Translations under genes and position numbers: made by a program | Notes under the pieces: model-generated | Told to the model about the DNA's origin: nothing | What the model saw: only the letters and a program-made list of their open reading frames with translations | Databases searched by the model: none | In this document: positions 34,416 through 44,106 of the stretch, piece after piece | How positions within the stretch are numbered: the first letter of the stretch is position 1 | Layout of the letters: each line of letters begins with the position of its first letter | Assembly (NCBI GenBank): GCA_001636495.1 | Contig: KV440964.1 | Coordinates: forward strand, 2,372,666-2,436,665 | Source: Sutcliffiella horikoshii | GTDB lineage: Bacteria > Bacillota > Bacilli > Bacillales > Bacillaceae_I | DNA: 64,000 nucleotides | Reading direction: 5' to 3'

Positions 34416-34468
34416 AACCCTTTTTTAGAGAATACATTCTAAAGAAGGGTTTTTTGTTTTTTTTTTTT
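34416..34468 (+). terminator. Rho-independent terminator after yphF
   Basis: AACCCTT-TTTAGA and TCTAAA-AAGGGTT arms, then a long T-run. Confidence 0.9.
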
Positions 34469-34565
34469 TAATGTAAACGAATTTCAATAACAACTGAAAA
34501 TATGCAGGTCATATTCAATGTAAATAAAAAAAGAAAGCCCGGGATGAATTTTCTTATAAATAGTA

Positions 34566-34596
34566 GTCATATTTAATTAGGACAACATCATACACA
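34566..34596 (+). promoter_or_regulatory. Sigma-E promoter of spoIVA
   Basis: GTCATATT (34566-34573), 15 bp, then CATACACA (34589-34596), close to the mother-cell sigma-E consensus. spoIVA is a classical sigma-E gene in B. subtilis. Confidence 0.75.
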
Positions 34597-34664
34597 TATA
34601 GTGTCATAGATTATATCCTTACTAGAAAATGTAAATCCCAAGATAAATGTCGGGAGGGAATCAC

Positions 34665-36143
34665 TTGGAAAAAGTAGATATTTTCAAAGATATCGCTGAA
34701 CGTACTGGCGGCGATATATATTTAGGGGTCGTAGGAGCTGTTCGTACAGGGAAATCAACGTTCATCAAAAGGTTCATGGAGCTAGTGGTTCTGCCGAATA
34801 TAGGAAACGAGTCCGATAAAGCTCGTGCACAAGATGAGCTGCCGCAAAGTGCAGCAGGAAAAACGATCATGACAACAGAGCCTAAGTTTGTTCCTAACCA
34901 GGCAGTAAAGGTTAAAGTGGATGAGGGCCTTGATGTGAATATTCGTCTCGTAGACTGTGTGGGCTATACCGTTCCAGGTGCAAAAGGGTATGAAGATGAG
35001 AACGGTCCAAGAATGATCAATACTCCTTGGTATGAGGAGCCAATTCCGTTCCATGAAGCAGCGGAGATTGGCACAAGAAAAGTGATTCAGGAGCATTCCA
35101 CAATCGGTGTAGTCATTGCAACAGATGGTTCCATCGGGGAAATTCCCCGAAGAGATTACATCGAAGCTGAGGAAAGAGTTGTGGAGGAGTTAAAAGAAGT
35201 TGGTAAACCATTTATCATGGTAATCAATACTGTTCAGCCACATCATCCGGAAACGGAAGCGCTGAAACGAGAACTATGCGAAAAATATGATATCCCTGTT
35301 ATTGCAATGAGTGTGGAGAGCATGAGGGAATCTGATGTGTACAATGTGCTGAGAGAGGCATTATTCGAATTCCCAGTTCTTGAAGTGAATGTGAACCTTC
35401 CTAGCTGGGTGATGGTACTAAAAGACAACCACTGGTTGCGAGAAAGCTATCAGGAGGCTGTGAAGGACACGGTGAAGGATATTAAGCGTCTTCGTGACGT
35501 GGACCGAGTGGTGGGTCATTTCAGCGAATACGAGTTCATTGACCGTGCCGGGCTCGCCGGAATAGAAATGGGGCAGGGAATTGCAGAGATTGACCTATAT
35601 GCTCCAGACGACCTGTATGATCACATCCTGAAAGAAGTGGTAGGGGTGGAGATCAGAGGGAAGGATCATTTATTGCAATTGATGCAGGATTTCGCTTATG
35701 CCAAAGCGGAATACGATCAAGTTTCTGATGCCCTGAAGATGGTGAAACAGACTGGTTATGGCATTGCCTCACCGGCATTAACCGATATGAGTCTGGAGGA
35801 GCCGGAAATCATTCGACAAGGATCAAGGTTCGGGGTCAGATTAAAAGCTGTGGCGCCTTCCATCCATATGATTAAAGTGGATGTGGAGTCTGAGTTCGCC
35901 CCAATCATTGGAACGGAAAAGCAAAGTGAGGAGCTTGTCCGCTATCTGATGCAGGACTTTGAAGATGATCCACTGTCCATCTGGAATTCTGATATCTTCG
36001 GACGCTCCTTGAGTTCCATTGTAAGAGAAGGAATCCATGCGAAAATCTCACTTATGCCTGAGAATGCAAGATATAAGCTGAAAGAGACGTTAGAGCGAAT
36101 CATTAATGAAGGCTCTGGCGGTCTGATTGCGATAATCTTATAA
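34665..36143 (+). CDS. spoIVA: Stage IV sporulation protein A (coat basement ATPase)
   Basis: An ATP-hydrolysing protein that polymerises on the forespore surface as the base of the spore coat. The 492 residues begin with LEKVDIFKDIAERTGGDIYL and the P-loop GAVRTGKSTFIK (about 24); the Walker B-like LVDCVGYTVPGA follows near 97. The C-terminal end GSGGLIAIIL, which contacts SpoVM and the membrane, is intact. The start is TTG at 34665, giving exactly the 492 residues of the B. subtilis protein; SD GGGAGGG precedes it. It is expressed from a sigma-E promoter and ends at a terminator. Confidence 0.97.
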   Translation: MEKVDIFKDIAERTGGDIYLGVVGAVRTGKSTFIKRFMELVVLPNIGNESDKARAQDELPQSAAGKTIMTTEPKFVPNQAVKVKVDEGLDVNIRLVDCVGYTVPGAKGYEDENGPRMINTPWYEEPIPFHEAAEIGTRKVIQEHSTIGVVIATDGSIGEIPRRDYIEAEERVVEELKEVGKPFIMVINTVQPHHPETEALKRELCEKYDIPVIAMSVESMRESDVYNVLREALFEFPVLEVNVNLPSWVMVLKDNHWLRESYQEAVKDTVKDIKRLRDVDRVVGHFSEYEFIDRAGLAGIEMGQGIAEIDLYAPDDLYDHILKEVVGVEIRGKDHLLQLMQDFAYAKAEYDQVSDALKMVKQTGYGIASPALTDMSLEEPEIIRQGSRFGVRLKAVAPSIHMIKVDVESEFAPIIGTEKQSEELVRYLMQDFEDDPLSIWNSDIFGRSLSSIVREGIHAKISLMPENARYKLKETLERIINEGSGGLIAIIL

Positions 36144-36164
36144 AGAATTTATGGTGAGTATGTT

Positions 36165-36217
36165 TAAGAGCTTCTCGACTGTGGTATAAACACACAGACG
36201 GGGAGCTTATTTTTGTA
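36165..36217 (+). terminator. Rho-independent terminator after spoIVA
   Basis: GAGCTTCTCGACTGTG pairs with CACAG-CGGGGAGCTT, including G-U pairs, followed by a T-run. Confidence 0.8.
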
Positions 36218-36331
36218 GTAAAGATGGAGAATCACTTGATATAACAATATTCATATGTTAATCTACAATCAGAAAATCTTCTCTGAAATGGCGAATTATT
36301 CCTGTAAACACAGTTTTTTGCGAGAAATTTG

Positions 36332-36360
36332 TTGAAATCTAGTGTTTTATGGGTTAATAT
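36332..36360 (+). promoter_or_regulatory. Candidate promoter of hbs
   Basis: TTGAAA (36332-36337), 17 bp, TAATAT (36355-36360). The gap from the spoIVA terminator to hbs (about 290 bp) is AT-rich and holds only regulatory sequence; B. subtilis hbs has more than one promoter. Confidence 0.55.
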
Positions 36361-36506
36361 AAGCCTAGTTACAAGATTAAGCGATTCTATCATGTATAGA
36401 ATCAATCAAAATTGTGAACAAATGTTAATACTAAAGGCTTTTACTAGACTAAAACTAAGTTTTGGTTTAGAATAGCGATTAACTCCTTTGGGAGGAGGTG
36501 AATGGC

Positions 36507-36779
36507 ATGAACAAGACAGACTTAATCAATGCAGTTGCTGAAGCTAGTGAACTTTCCAAAAAAGATGCTACTAAAGCAGTTGATGCTGTTTTCGATACAA
36601 TTCTTGACGCACTTAAAAACGGTGACAAAGTACAATTAATCGGATTTGGTAACTTTGAAGTACGTGAGCGTGCTGCGCGTAAAGGTCGCAACCCACAAAC
36701 TGGGGAAGAGATCGAAATCGCTGCAAGCAAAGTACCAGCTTTCAAACCTGGTAAAGCACTTAAAGATGCTGTGAAATAA
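36507..36779 (+). CDS. hbs: Nucleoid protein HU (HBsu)
   Basis: The major histone-like DNA-binding protein; a homodimer that bends DNA without sequence preference. The 90 residues [20 protein letters not shown]... show the HU signature [21 protein letters not shown] with the Pro at the arm tip. The ATG at 36507 has the very strong SD GGAGGAGGTG, as expected for an abundant protein. It is flanked by its own terminator. Confidence 0.98.
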   Translation: MNKTDLINAVAEASELSKKDATKAVDAVFDTILDALKNGDKVQLIGFGNFEVRERAARKGRNPQTGEEIEIAASKVPAFKPGKALKDAVK

Positions 36780-36812
36780 TTGACAGCTACATAGTCAAAT
36801 GAATGTCAGCAT

Positions 36813-36845
36813 AAAGAGGCGCACAGTTTGCGCCTCTTTATTTTT
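36813..36845 (+). terminator. Rho-independent terminator after hbs
   Basis: AAAGAGGCGCA/TGCGCCTCTTT perfect 11-bp stem, five-base loop, T-run. Confidence 0.95.
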
Positions 36846-36873
36846 GCTTTTTTAAAAAAACTTATGCTAGAAT
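36844..36873 (+). promoter_or_regulatory. Candidate promoter of folE-mtrB
   Basis: TTGCTT (36844-36849), 18 bp, TAGAAT (36868-36873) with an upstream TG (extended -10). Confidence 0.55.
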
Positions 36874-36916
36874 AACATTACAGCTATTTATGGGGTAATG
36901 TAGGAGGATAAATGAC

Positions 36917-37483
36917 ATGACAGAAGTAAATAAATCTCAGATAGAACAGGCAGTACGAATGATTTTGGAAGCAATCGGGGAAGATCCTGATCGTGAAGGT
37001 CTACTAGATACACCTAAACGAGTGGCTAAAATGTACACAGAAGTATTCTCGGGACTAAATGAAGATCCTAAAGAACACTTCAAAACAGTATTCGGAGAAG
37101 CGCATGAAGAGCTTGTGCTCGTTAAGGATATTTCCTTCTTTTCCATGTGTGAGCACCATCTTGTGCCATTCTTTGGGAAGGCGCATGTAGCATACATACC
37201 TAAAGGCGGAAAAGTGACTGGATTAAGTAAACTTGCCCGTGCAGTGGAGGCGGTTGCAAAGCGTCCTCAGCTACAAGAACGAATCACATCAACCATTGCC
37301 GAGTCCATTGTAGAATCGTTAGATCCTCATGGTGTGATGGTAGTCGTGGAAGCTGAACATATGTGTATGACGATGCGTGGCGTAAAGAAACCTGGTGCCA
37401 TGACCATCACTTCTGCAGTTCGTGGTGTCCTCGAGAATGATGCAGCAGCAAGAGCGGAAGTATTATCACTAATCAAAGGCTAA
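36917..37483 (+). CDS. folE: GTP cyclohydrolase I
   Basis: Converts GTP to dihydroneopterin triphosphate, the first step of folate synthesis. The 188 residues have the zinc and catalytic motifs: [20 protein letters not shown] (Cys and His ligands, about 75-95), [10 protein letters not shown], and [16 protein letters not shown] with the second zinc Cys. SD AGGAGG precedes the ATG. It lies 38 bp before mtrB; in B. subtilis folE (mtrA) and mtrB form one operon that links folate synthesis and trp control. Confidence 0.97.
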   Translation: MTEVNKSQIEQAVRMILEAIGEDPDREGLLDTPKRVAKMYTEVFSGLNEDPKEHFKTVFGEAHEELVLVKDISFFSMCEHHLVPFFGKAHVAYIPKGGKVTGLSKLARAVEAVAKRPQLQERITSTIAESIVESLDPHGVMVVVEAEHMCMTMRGVKKPGAMTITSAVRGVLENDAAARAEVLSLIKG

Positions 37484-37521
37484 AACTTAAATTTAGCGAT
37501 TTATAAACAAGGAGGATGGTC

Positions 37522-37743
37522 ATGGGTCAAACAAACTCGAACGATTTCATTGTAATCAAAGCGAAGGAAGATGGAGTAAGTGTAATTGGTCTAACACGCG
37601 GAACGGACACTCGTTTCCATCATTCTGAAAAACTTGATAGTGGAGAAGTGATGATTGCCCAATTCACGGAGCACACGTCCGCCATCAAGATTAGAGGAAA
37701 AGCACTCATCCAATCTTCCCATGGAGAAATGGAAACAGACTGA
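37522..37743 (+). CDS. mtrB: Tryptophan RNA-binding attenuation protein (TRAP)
   Basis: Forms an 11-subunit ring that, with bound tryptophan, wraps RNA carrying about eleven GAG/UAG triplets and causes termination in the trp leader. The 73 residues match the family closely: [20 protein letters not shown] and [20 protein letters not shown], including the KKR-type RNA-contact Lys and Arg (IKIRGKALI). The ATG at 37522 has GGAGGA upstream. Its target lies in this window at 45708-45761, before trpE. Confidence 0.97.
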   Translation: MGQTNSNDFIVIKAKEDGVSVIGLTRGTDTRFHHSEKLDSGEVMIAQFTEHTSAIKIRGKALIQSSHGEMETD

Positions 37744-37797
37744 TTCATCAGCTAGGAAATTAACAGCAGTAGGAAACTTGGCAACAATAACGCTATG

Positions 37798-37833
37798 AAA
37801 GCAGATGAAAATTTATTTCTCTGCTTTTCTTAT
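37798..37833 (+). terminator. Rho-independent terminator after mtrB
   Basis: AAAGCAGA-GAAA and TTTC-TCTGCTTT arms, then a T-rich tail. Confidence 0.8.
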
Positions 37834-37898
37834 TATCTACTCTCAACAGGGTTAAACTAAAGAAAGATAGCCCATTCTAACAATATGCTTCACTAATG

Positions 37899-37907
37899 TG
37901 CTATAAT
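37899..37907 (+). promoter_or_regulatory. Extended -10 promoter of hepS-menG-hepT
   Basis: TGCTATAAT, an extended -10, about 80 bp before hepS; no good -35 is seen. Confidence 0.55.
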
Positions 37908-37989
37908 TAACTTTGTCTATTTAAGTTAGGCTTTGTTCGCCTACGCGAAACGGCCGTCAGTCAAGTAAAGGGAACAAGGGTGGTCTTTA

Positions 37990-38808
37990 GTGAGTCATAT
38001 ACATATATCGTTAATCAAAGAAAAATTACATAATCTGATTACACATCCATATTTAATAAAACATATTGAATACCCTATCATAGATGAGGATAAGCTGTTG
38101 CTCCTCTATTCAGTCCTGGAATCCATCGAGATGTCCGAGGAAAAAAAAGAACAATACATATTATCGACCATGCTTGTTCAAATCGCCCTAGATACCCATG
38201 ATATGGTTACAAACGCGAAAGCGGATCAGTTGGAAGAGGACGATGCAAAAAGCCGTCAACTAACTGTACTTGCTGGAGATTATTATAGTGGGTTATATTA
38301 CAGCCTTCTGGCAGAAGTTAATGACATCTCTATGATCAGAACACTAGCCCACTCAATCAAACAGATAAATGAACATAAAATTGCCTATTATCAAAAAGAA
38401 CTTGAAGGCATTGAAAATTTGATGGATAGTTTGGGGAAGATTGAATCCTCTCTTATCCAATCCGTTTCGAGCTATTTTTCCGACTCAGTACTTAAAGAAT
38501 TGAGTCTCAACTTCTTATTATTAAAGCGCTTAATTAATGAGCGGAAAAGCTTCTGTCAAGAAAAGTCCTCCTTCCTTTTTGAAACATTAAGACGAATCGC
38601 CTTTTCTAAAGGGGAGAAGAATGATCCATCCAAGGACCAGGAAACATATATGTTATACCTGATGGATAGATACATTGATCACGTGAAACGGACGATCGAG
38701 CAATTGACTCATTCCATTCCCAAGATGAATAATTTATTAGAAACAAGAATACAAGAACTTTTCTATGAAATACCATTTTCATCGAAAAGATACGCGGAAG
38801 AAGGGTAA
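37990..38808 (+). CDS. hepS: Heptaprenyl diphosphate synthase component I
   Basis: The non-catalytic subunit of the enzyme making the C35 side chain of menaquinone-7; it partners HepT. The 272 residues are largely alpha-helical and lack the DDxxD motifs, as usual for component I. The AGDYYSGLYYSLLAE block (near residue 94) is a hallmark. The start is GTG with AAGGGTGG upstream. It forms a tight cluster with menG (3-bp gap) and hepT, all in menaquinone synthesis. Confidence 0.9.
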   Translation: MSHIHISLIKEKLHNLITHPYLIKHIEYPIIDEDKLLLLYSVLESIEMSEEKKEQYILSTMLVQIALDTHDMVTNAKADQLEEDDAKSRQLTVLAGDYYSGLYYSLLAEVNDISMIRTLAHSIKQINEHKIAYYQKELEGIENLMDSLGKIESSLIQSVSSYFSDSVLKELSLNFLLLKRLINERKSFCQEKSSFLFETLRRIAFSKGEKNDPSKDQETYMLYLMDRYIDHVKRTIEQLTHSIPKMNNLLETRIQELFYEIPFSSKRYAEEG

Positions 38809-38811
38809 GCC

Positions 38812-39525
38812 ATGCAACATCCATCCAAAGAAGAGCGAGTGCACAACGTTTTTGAAAAAATATATAAAAACTACGATAAGATGAATTCTGTCATTAGTTT
38901 TCAACGACATGTAGCATGGCGGAAGGATACGATGAAAAGGATGAATGTAAAGTCAGGCTCCAAAGCATTGGACGTATGTTGCGGTACTGCTGACTGGACC
39001 ATCTCTATGGCGGAAGCTGTCGGTAAAAATGGCAAAGTGGTGGGGCTGGACTTCAGTGAAAATATGCTTTCCATTGGAAAAGAAAAAGTCAAAGAATTAG
39101 GCGCCGACAACATAGAACTGATTCATGGTAATGCCATGTCACTTCCTTTTGAGGATAACACCTTTGACTATGTAACCATCGGCTTTGGGTTGCGAAATGT
39201 ACCTGACTATTTTCAAGTCCTGAAAGAAATGTACAGAGTGGTCAAGCCAGGAGGGAAAGTGGTCTGTTTGGAAACGTCTCAGCCTACCATGCCCGGCTTC
39301 CGCCAAATGTACTTTCTTTATTTCCAATATGTCATGCCGATGCTCGGGAAAGTATTCGCCAAAAGCTATAATGAATACGCATGGTTACACGAATCGGCAA
39401 AAGACTTTCCGGGAATGAAAGAGCTAAAAGAAATGTATGAAAAAGTAGGTTTCCAACCAGTAGAGGTAAAGGCTTATACCGGTGGAGTCGCTGCCATGCA
39501 TTTAGGAGTTAAACCTAGAAAATAG
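38812..39525 (+). CDS. menG: Demethylmenaquinone methyltransferase
   Basis: SAM-dependent C-methylation of demethylmenaquinone, the last step of menaquinone synthesis (also called ubiE/menH). The 237 residues have SAM motif [12 protein letters not shown] (about 46), GLDFSENML, and the UbiE signature GFGLRNVPD (about 123). It starts 3 bp after hepS, with SD AAGAAGGG. The C-terminus [12 protein letters not shown] is typical. Confidence 0.96.
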   Translation: MQHPSKEERVHNVFEKIYKNYDKMNSVISFQRHVAWRKDTMKRMNVKSGSKALDVCCGTADWTISMAEAVGKNGKVVGLDFSENMLSIGKEKVKELGADNIELIHGNAMSLPFEDNTFDYVTIGFGLRNVPDYFQVLKEMYRVVKPGGKVVCLETSQPTMPGFRQMYFLYFQYVMPMLGKVFAKSYNEYAWLHESAKDFPGMKELKEMYEKVGFQPVEVKAYTGGVAAMHLGVKPRK

Positions 39526-39543
39526 TTTGTAAAGGTGACCTAC

Positions 39544-40506
39544 ATGAAATTAAAGATGATGTATTCCTTTTTAAATAATGATTTGCAAATAATTGAAGAT
39601 GAATTGGAAGCGACTATCCAGACGGAGAGGGCCTTGCTTCAAGAGGCTTCCTTGCATCTGCTGCAGGCAGGCGGGAAAAGGATCCGCCCTGTCTTTGTTC
39701 TGTTGGCGGCCAAGCTTGGCGAGTACGATATTCATAAAATAAAGAATGTCGCTGTAGCACTTGAACTTATACATATGGCTTCTCTTGTACACGATGATGT
39801 TATTGATGATGCAGAGTTGAGACGCGGGAAAGCGACCATCAAAGCAAAATGGGATAATCGTATTGCCATGTACACGGGCGATTATATTTTTGCCAGATCT
39901 CTAGAACTGATGACTAAGGTGGATGACATAGAGGCTCACCGTATCCTCTCCAACACCATTGTTGAACTCTGTAAAGGCGAAATCGAACAGATTCGAGATA
40001 AATATAATTATGATCAAAACTTGCGGACCTACCTGCGAAGAATCAAAAGGAAAACAGCCATTCTTATCGCAGTCAGCTGTCAGCTTGGGGCCATCACAGC
40101 TGGTGTCCCTGCTTCTGTCCATCAGAGCCTCTTTTGGTTCGGCTATTATGTCGGTATGTCCTTCCAAATTACCGATGATATACTCGATTTCACCTCCACT
40201 GAAGAGCAACTTGGCAAACCTGCCGGAAGCGATCTTCTACAGGGGAATATAACGCTTCCAGTTCTCTATGCAATGGAATCGCCCGTATTGAATGAAAAGA
40301 TACGGAGAATCGATGAACATAGTGATGCGAAGGAAATAAAGGATATCATTGAGTTGATCAAAGGGTCGGATGCTATCGACCGTTCTTTTGCGTTAAGTGA
40401 CCGCTATTTGGAGAGAGCATTCAAGGAGCTAGAGAAACTCCCGAACGGAATCGCCAAACGGACGTTTAACAATGTGGCAAAATATATCGGAAAACGGAAA
40501 TATTAG
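39544..40506 (+). CDS. hepT: Heptaprenyl diphosphate synthase component II
   Basis: The catalytic trans-prenyltransferase subunit that adds isopentenyl diphosphate units to make heptaprenyl diphosphate. The 320 residues have the first Asp-rich motif HDDVIDDAELRRG (about 80), GGKRIRP (about 42), and the second Asp-rich motif ITDDILDF (about 208). The ATG at 39544 follows AAAGGTGA and is preferred over the GTG at 39535 inside that SD. It acts with HepS, the first gene of the cluster. Confidence 0.96.
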   Translation: MKLKMMYSFLNNDLQIIEDELEATIQTERALLQEASLHLLQAGGKRIRPVFVLLAAKLGEYDIHKIKNVAVALELIHMASLVHDDVIDDAELRRGKATIKAKWDNRIAMYTGDYIFARSLELMTKVDDIEAHRILSNTIVELCKGEIEQIRDKYNYDQNLRTYLRRIKRKTAILIAVSCQLGAITAGVPASVHQSLFWFGYYVGMSFQITDDILDFTSTEEQLGKPAGSDLLQGNITLPVLYAMESPVLNEKIRRIDEHSDAKEIKDIIELIKGSDAIDRSFALSDRYLERAFKELEKLPNGIAKRTFNNVAKYIGKRKY

Positions 40507-40591
40507 GCCCAATTTCATGAACTTTGTAAAATATTACGATAATTCTCCATCTTCTGTTGCGAAACTGCAAAAACCGTGATATATTTTGGTA

Positions 40592-40610
40592 GGTTAGGGT
40601 TTGCCTAACC
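40592..40610. other. Inverted repeat upstream of ndk
   Basis: GGTTAGG-gtttg-CCTAACC, 32 bp before the ndk start. No T-run, so not a terminator. It would be an RNA hairpin near the 5' end of the ndk message, or a DNA operator. Confidence 0.6.
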
Positions 40611-40642
40611 TTACATAATCGTAATGGGGTGGAGAAATTATT

Positions 40643-41089
40643 ATGGAAAAAACATTTTTGATGGTTAAGCCTGATGGCGTACAACGTAACCTTGTTGGTG
40701 AAATCGTTTCTCGTTTTGAAAAAAAAGGTTTCCAACTTGTTGGTGCTAAATTAATGCAAATTCCAACTGAATTGGCAGAAGAGCACTACGGTGAACATAA
40801 AGAGCGTCCATTCTTCGGAGAGCTTGTAGACTTCATCACTTCCGGTCCTGTATTCGCAATGGTTTGGCAGGGTGAAAATGTAATCGCTACCGCGCGCCAC
40901 ATGATGGGTGCAACAAACCCTAAAGATGCGGCTCCTGGAACTATCCGTGGCGAGTACGGAGTTATCGTTGGCAAGAACATCATTCACGGTTCTGATTCTT
41001 CCGAGAGTGCAGAGCGCGAAATAGGTCTATTTTTCAAAGGTGAAGGCCTAGTGGAATATAAAAGAGACGTGAACAACTGGATTTATTAA
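40643..41089 (+). CDS. ndk: Nucleoside diphosphate kinase
   Basis: Transfers the gamma phosphate between nucleoside triphosphates and diphosphates through a phospho-His. The 148 residues show [13 protein letters not shown] (about 9), the [12 protein letters not shown] block, and the active-site [13 protein letters not shown] with His near 115. SD GGGGTGGAG. It follows the menaquinone cluster, as in B. subtilis, with its own 5' hairpin and terminator. Confidence 0.97.
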   Translation: MEKTFLMVKPDGVQRNLVGEIVSRFEKKGFQLVGAKLMQIPTELAEEHYGEHKERPFFGELVDFITSGPVFAMVWQGENVIATARHMMGATNPKDAAPGTIRGEYGVIVGKNIIHGSDSSESAEREIGLFFKGEGLVEYKRDVNNWIY

Positions 41090-41115
41090 TACCACAAATT
41101 GAAAACGCTTTATCT

Positions 41116-41153
41116 AAGACACCTTTCTCATTTTGAGAGAGGTGTTTTCTTAT
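41116..41153 (+). terminator. Rho-independent terminator after ndk
   Basis: ACACCTTTCTC/GAGAGAGGTGT stem (11 bp with one mismatch or wobble), five-base loop, T-rich tail. Confidence 0.9.
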
Positions 41154-41180
41154 TGAAGAATAAGAAAGTAAATAATTCTG

Positions 41181-41227
41181 TTGATTTTCGTTCCAGGCGC
41201 TTCGCTCTTGTCCGTCGGGCGAGTAGC
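41181..41227. repeat. Fragment of the dispersed intergenic repeat
   Basis: TTGATTTTCGTTCCAGGCGC followed by TTCGCT matches the left end of the copy at 8363-8481. The rest is missing or diverged. Confidence 0.5.
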
Positions 41228-41245
41228 AATATCTTTATCCTGGTT

Positions 41246-41557
41246 ATGAAGACCTTCTTAACATGAAACCCGAAGTGAAGAGATCTTCATCTGAGTTATG
41301 AAGACCTCTCTGGCGTGCAACCCGAAGTGGAGAGGTCTTCATCTGAGTTATGAAGACCTCCGTGGCGTGAAAAGCGAAGTGAAGAGGTCTTCATTTGAGT
41401 TATGAAGACCTCTCTGGCATGAAACCCAAAGCGGAAAGGTCTTCATCAGAGTTATAAAGACCTCCGTGGCGTGAAACCCGAAGTGGAGAGGTCTTCATCA
41501 GAGTTATGAAGACCTCTCTGCCATAAAAATCGAAGTGGAAAGGTCTTTATCCTGTTT
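41246..41557. repeat. Tandem array of six 52-bp palindromic units
   Basis: Units start at 41246, 41298, 41350, 41402, 41454 and 41506, so the period is exactly 52 bp. Each has a left arm like GAAGACCTCTC, a middle TGGCGTGAAACCCGAAGTG, a right arm GAGAGGTCTTC, and a linker ATCTGAGTTAT. Arms also pair between neighbouring units (GGTCTTCAT with ATGAAGACC). No open frame runs through it, and spacers are not unique, so it is not CRISPR. The last copy ends in a T-run. Confidence 0.93.
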
Positions 41558-41940
41558 TTTTTCATTTTGAAGGAGGTAGGGAATCGGTGCTCAGCGACCG
41601 AGGTCGTCGCAAATCCCACTCCTCTAGGAAGAGTGCAAAAACTTAAGTAGAATTGCAATTACCTAATCTAAAAATAGGTAGTTGGAGAGCGAAGAGGTAG
41701 AACTTGGAATCTAAGATGTAGAAGAACGTTTGGGAAATGTAGAAGCACATTGCTGAACGGTAGAAGTTAAAGGGTATATGGTCTAACGTCCAGAACGAGC
41801 GTAAAATCCCACAGCTAAACGTTAAAAGTTAAAGATTGAACTCGTAGAATGTCTAAAGCTAGCAGTTGTTCTAAAAAAATCTCTCTCCTCTCCAATCCCA
41901 AATCAGCTATACTGTAGTTATAGATATAGAGAGAAAGTAG
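41558..41940. other. Gene-free stretch between the 52-bp array and cheR
   Basis: About 380 bp with no convincing gene. It contains loosely repeated GTAGAAG elements near 41708, 41739 and 41761 and a TATACT near 41909 that could serve cheR. Nothing else is recognised. Confidence 0.5.
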
Positions 41941-42723
<783 letters not shown>

Positions 42724-42735
42724 TATGAAAACCCA

Positions 42736-42761
42736 AACCCCTATAGCAGGGGTTTTTTCTA
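42736..42761 (+). terminator. Rho-independent terminator after cheR
   Basis: AACCCCT/AGGGGTT stem, five-base loop, six T residues. Confidence 0.88.
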
Positions 42762-42933
42762 TAGAAGGAAGTGTAACATTTCGGCTATTTTCAAGTCGGT
42801 CGAAAGTTCATTTAACCCCACAACCTGCTTTTTTTTACTAGAACAATCCGCTACACTTATGATATAGTATTAAATAATTAATTTTACTTACACGCTTAAA
42901 AGCTTTAAAGAGATAAAGGAGAGGCTGATGACG

Positions 42934-44106
42934 ATGAGATATTTGACTGCTGGCGAGTCGCATGGACCGCAACTAACAACCATATTGGAAGGTGTCCCAG
43001 CTGGGCTGCCACTGACTGTCGAGGATATAAATGATGATCTGGCAAGAAGACAGAAAGGGCATGGCCGTGGCAGAAGAATGCAGATTGAAAAGGATACCGT
43101 TGATATACTGAGCGGAGTTCGTCATGGTCAAACGTTAGGTTCTCCCATTACCCTGGCGGTAACAAATGATGATTGGAAGCATTGGACGAAAATAATGGGG
43201 TTAGAGCCCCTTTCACAGGAAGACCAGGAAGAGGTCAAACGCAAAGTGACGAAACCGCGTCCTGGACACGCAGATTTAAATGGTGCGATTAAATATGGTC
43301 ACCGTGATATGAGAAATGTTCTGGAACGTTCATCTGCGCGAGAAACGACGGTAAGGGTTGCTGCTGGAGCGGTTGCTAGAAAGTTCCTCGCAGAGCTCGG
43401 TATCAAGGTTGCCGGTCACGTAACGGAAATTGGCGGTGTGAAAGCCGACCCGAAAGAAGTCATCAGCCTGGATGACCTAAAAGCGAAAACGGAAGCTTCT
43501 CCTGTTCGCTGTTATGATGAAAATGTGGAGCAGGCGATGATGGACGCGATTGATACAGCTAAAGAGAATGGTGATTCTATTGGAGGTATCGTGGAAGTGA
43601 TCGTAGAGGGAGTGCCTGCAGGCGTAGGAAGCTACGTTCATTATGACCGTAAATTGGATGCCAAGGTTGCTGCTTCCATCATGAGCATCAATGCCTTCAA
43701 AGGTGTAGAGTTTGGTGTAGGATTCCAAGCTGCAAGCCTTCCGGGGAGCAAGGTACATGATGAAATTGCCTGGAGTGAGGAGCGTGGTTACTACCGCCTA
43801 TCCAATAACCTGGGAGGATTTGAAGGTGGTATGACAACGGGGATGCCGATTGTGGTCAGAGGTGTCATGAAGCCGATTCCAACACTTTATAAGCCGCTGC
43901 AAAGTGTAGATATTGATACAAAAAAGCCTTTCCAGGCAAGTATTGAACGGTCGGACAGCTGTGCAGTCCCGGCAGCGAGTGTAGTGGCGGAAGCAGTAGT
44001 CGCTTGGGAAATCGCTCAGGCCATTGTGGAACAGTTCGGACAGGATCGGATGGATCTGATTAAGGAAAATGTTCAAAGGATGCGAGACCATGCCGCAAAA
44101 TTCTAA
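42934..44106 (+). CDS. aroC: Chorismate synthase
   Basis: Makes chorismate from EPSP with reduced FMN. The 390 residues (equal to B. subtilis AroF) start [14 protein letters not shown] with the first signature GESHG, then [12 protein letters not shown], the [28 protein letters not shown] block, and [13 protein letters not shown]. The ATG at 42934 is preferred to 42928 by family length and SD spacing (AAGGAGAGG). First gene of the aromatic supraoperon; overlaps aroB by 17 bp. Confidence 0.97.
   Translation: MRYLTAGESHGPQLTTILEGVPAGLPLTVEDINDDLARRQKGHGRGRRMQIEKDTVDILSGVRHGQTLGSPITLAVTNDDWKHWTKIMGLEPLSQEDQEEVKRKVTKPRPGHADLNGAIKYGHRDMRNVLERSSARETTVRVAAGAVARKFLAELGIKVAGHVTEIGGVKADPKEVISLDDLKAKTEASPVRCYDENVEQAMMDAIDTAKENGDSIGGIVEVIVEGVPAGVGSYVHYDRKLDAKVAASIMSINAFKGVEFGVGFQAASLPGSKVHDEIAWSEERGYYRLSNNLGGFEGGMTTGMPIVVRGVMKPIPTLYKPLQSVDIDTKKPFQASIERSDSCAVPAASVVAEAVVAWEIAQAIVEQFGQDRMDLIKENVQRMRDHAAKF

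Noticed and set aside
41246-41557. CRISPR array (regular repeats)
   Set aside because: The whole 52-bp unit is repeated, there are no unique spacers, each unit is itself palindromic, and no cas genes lie nearby.
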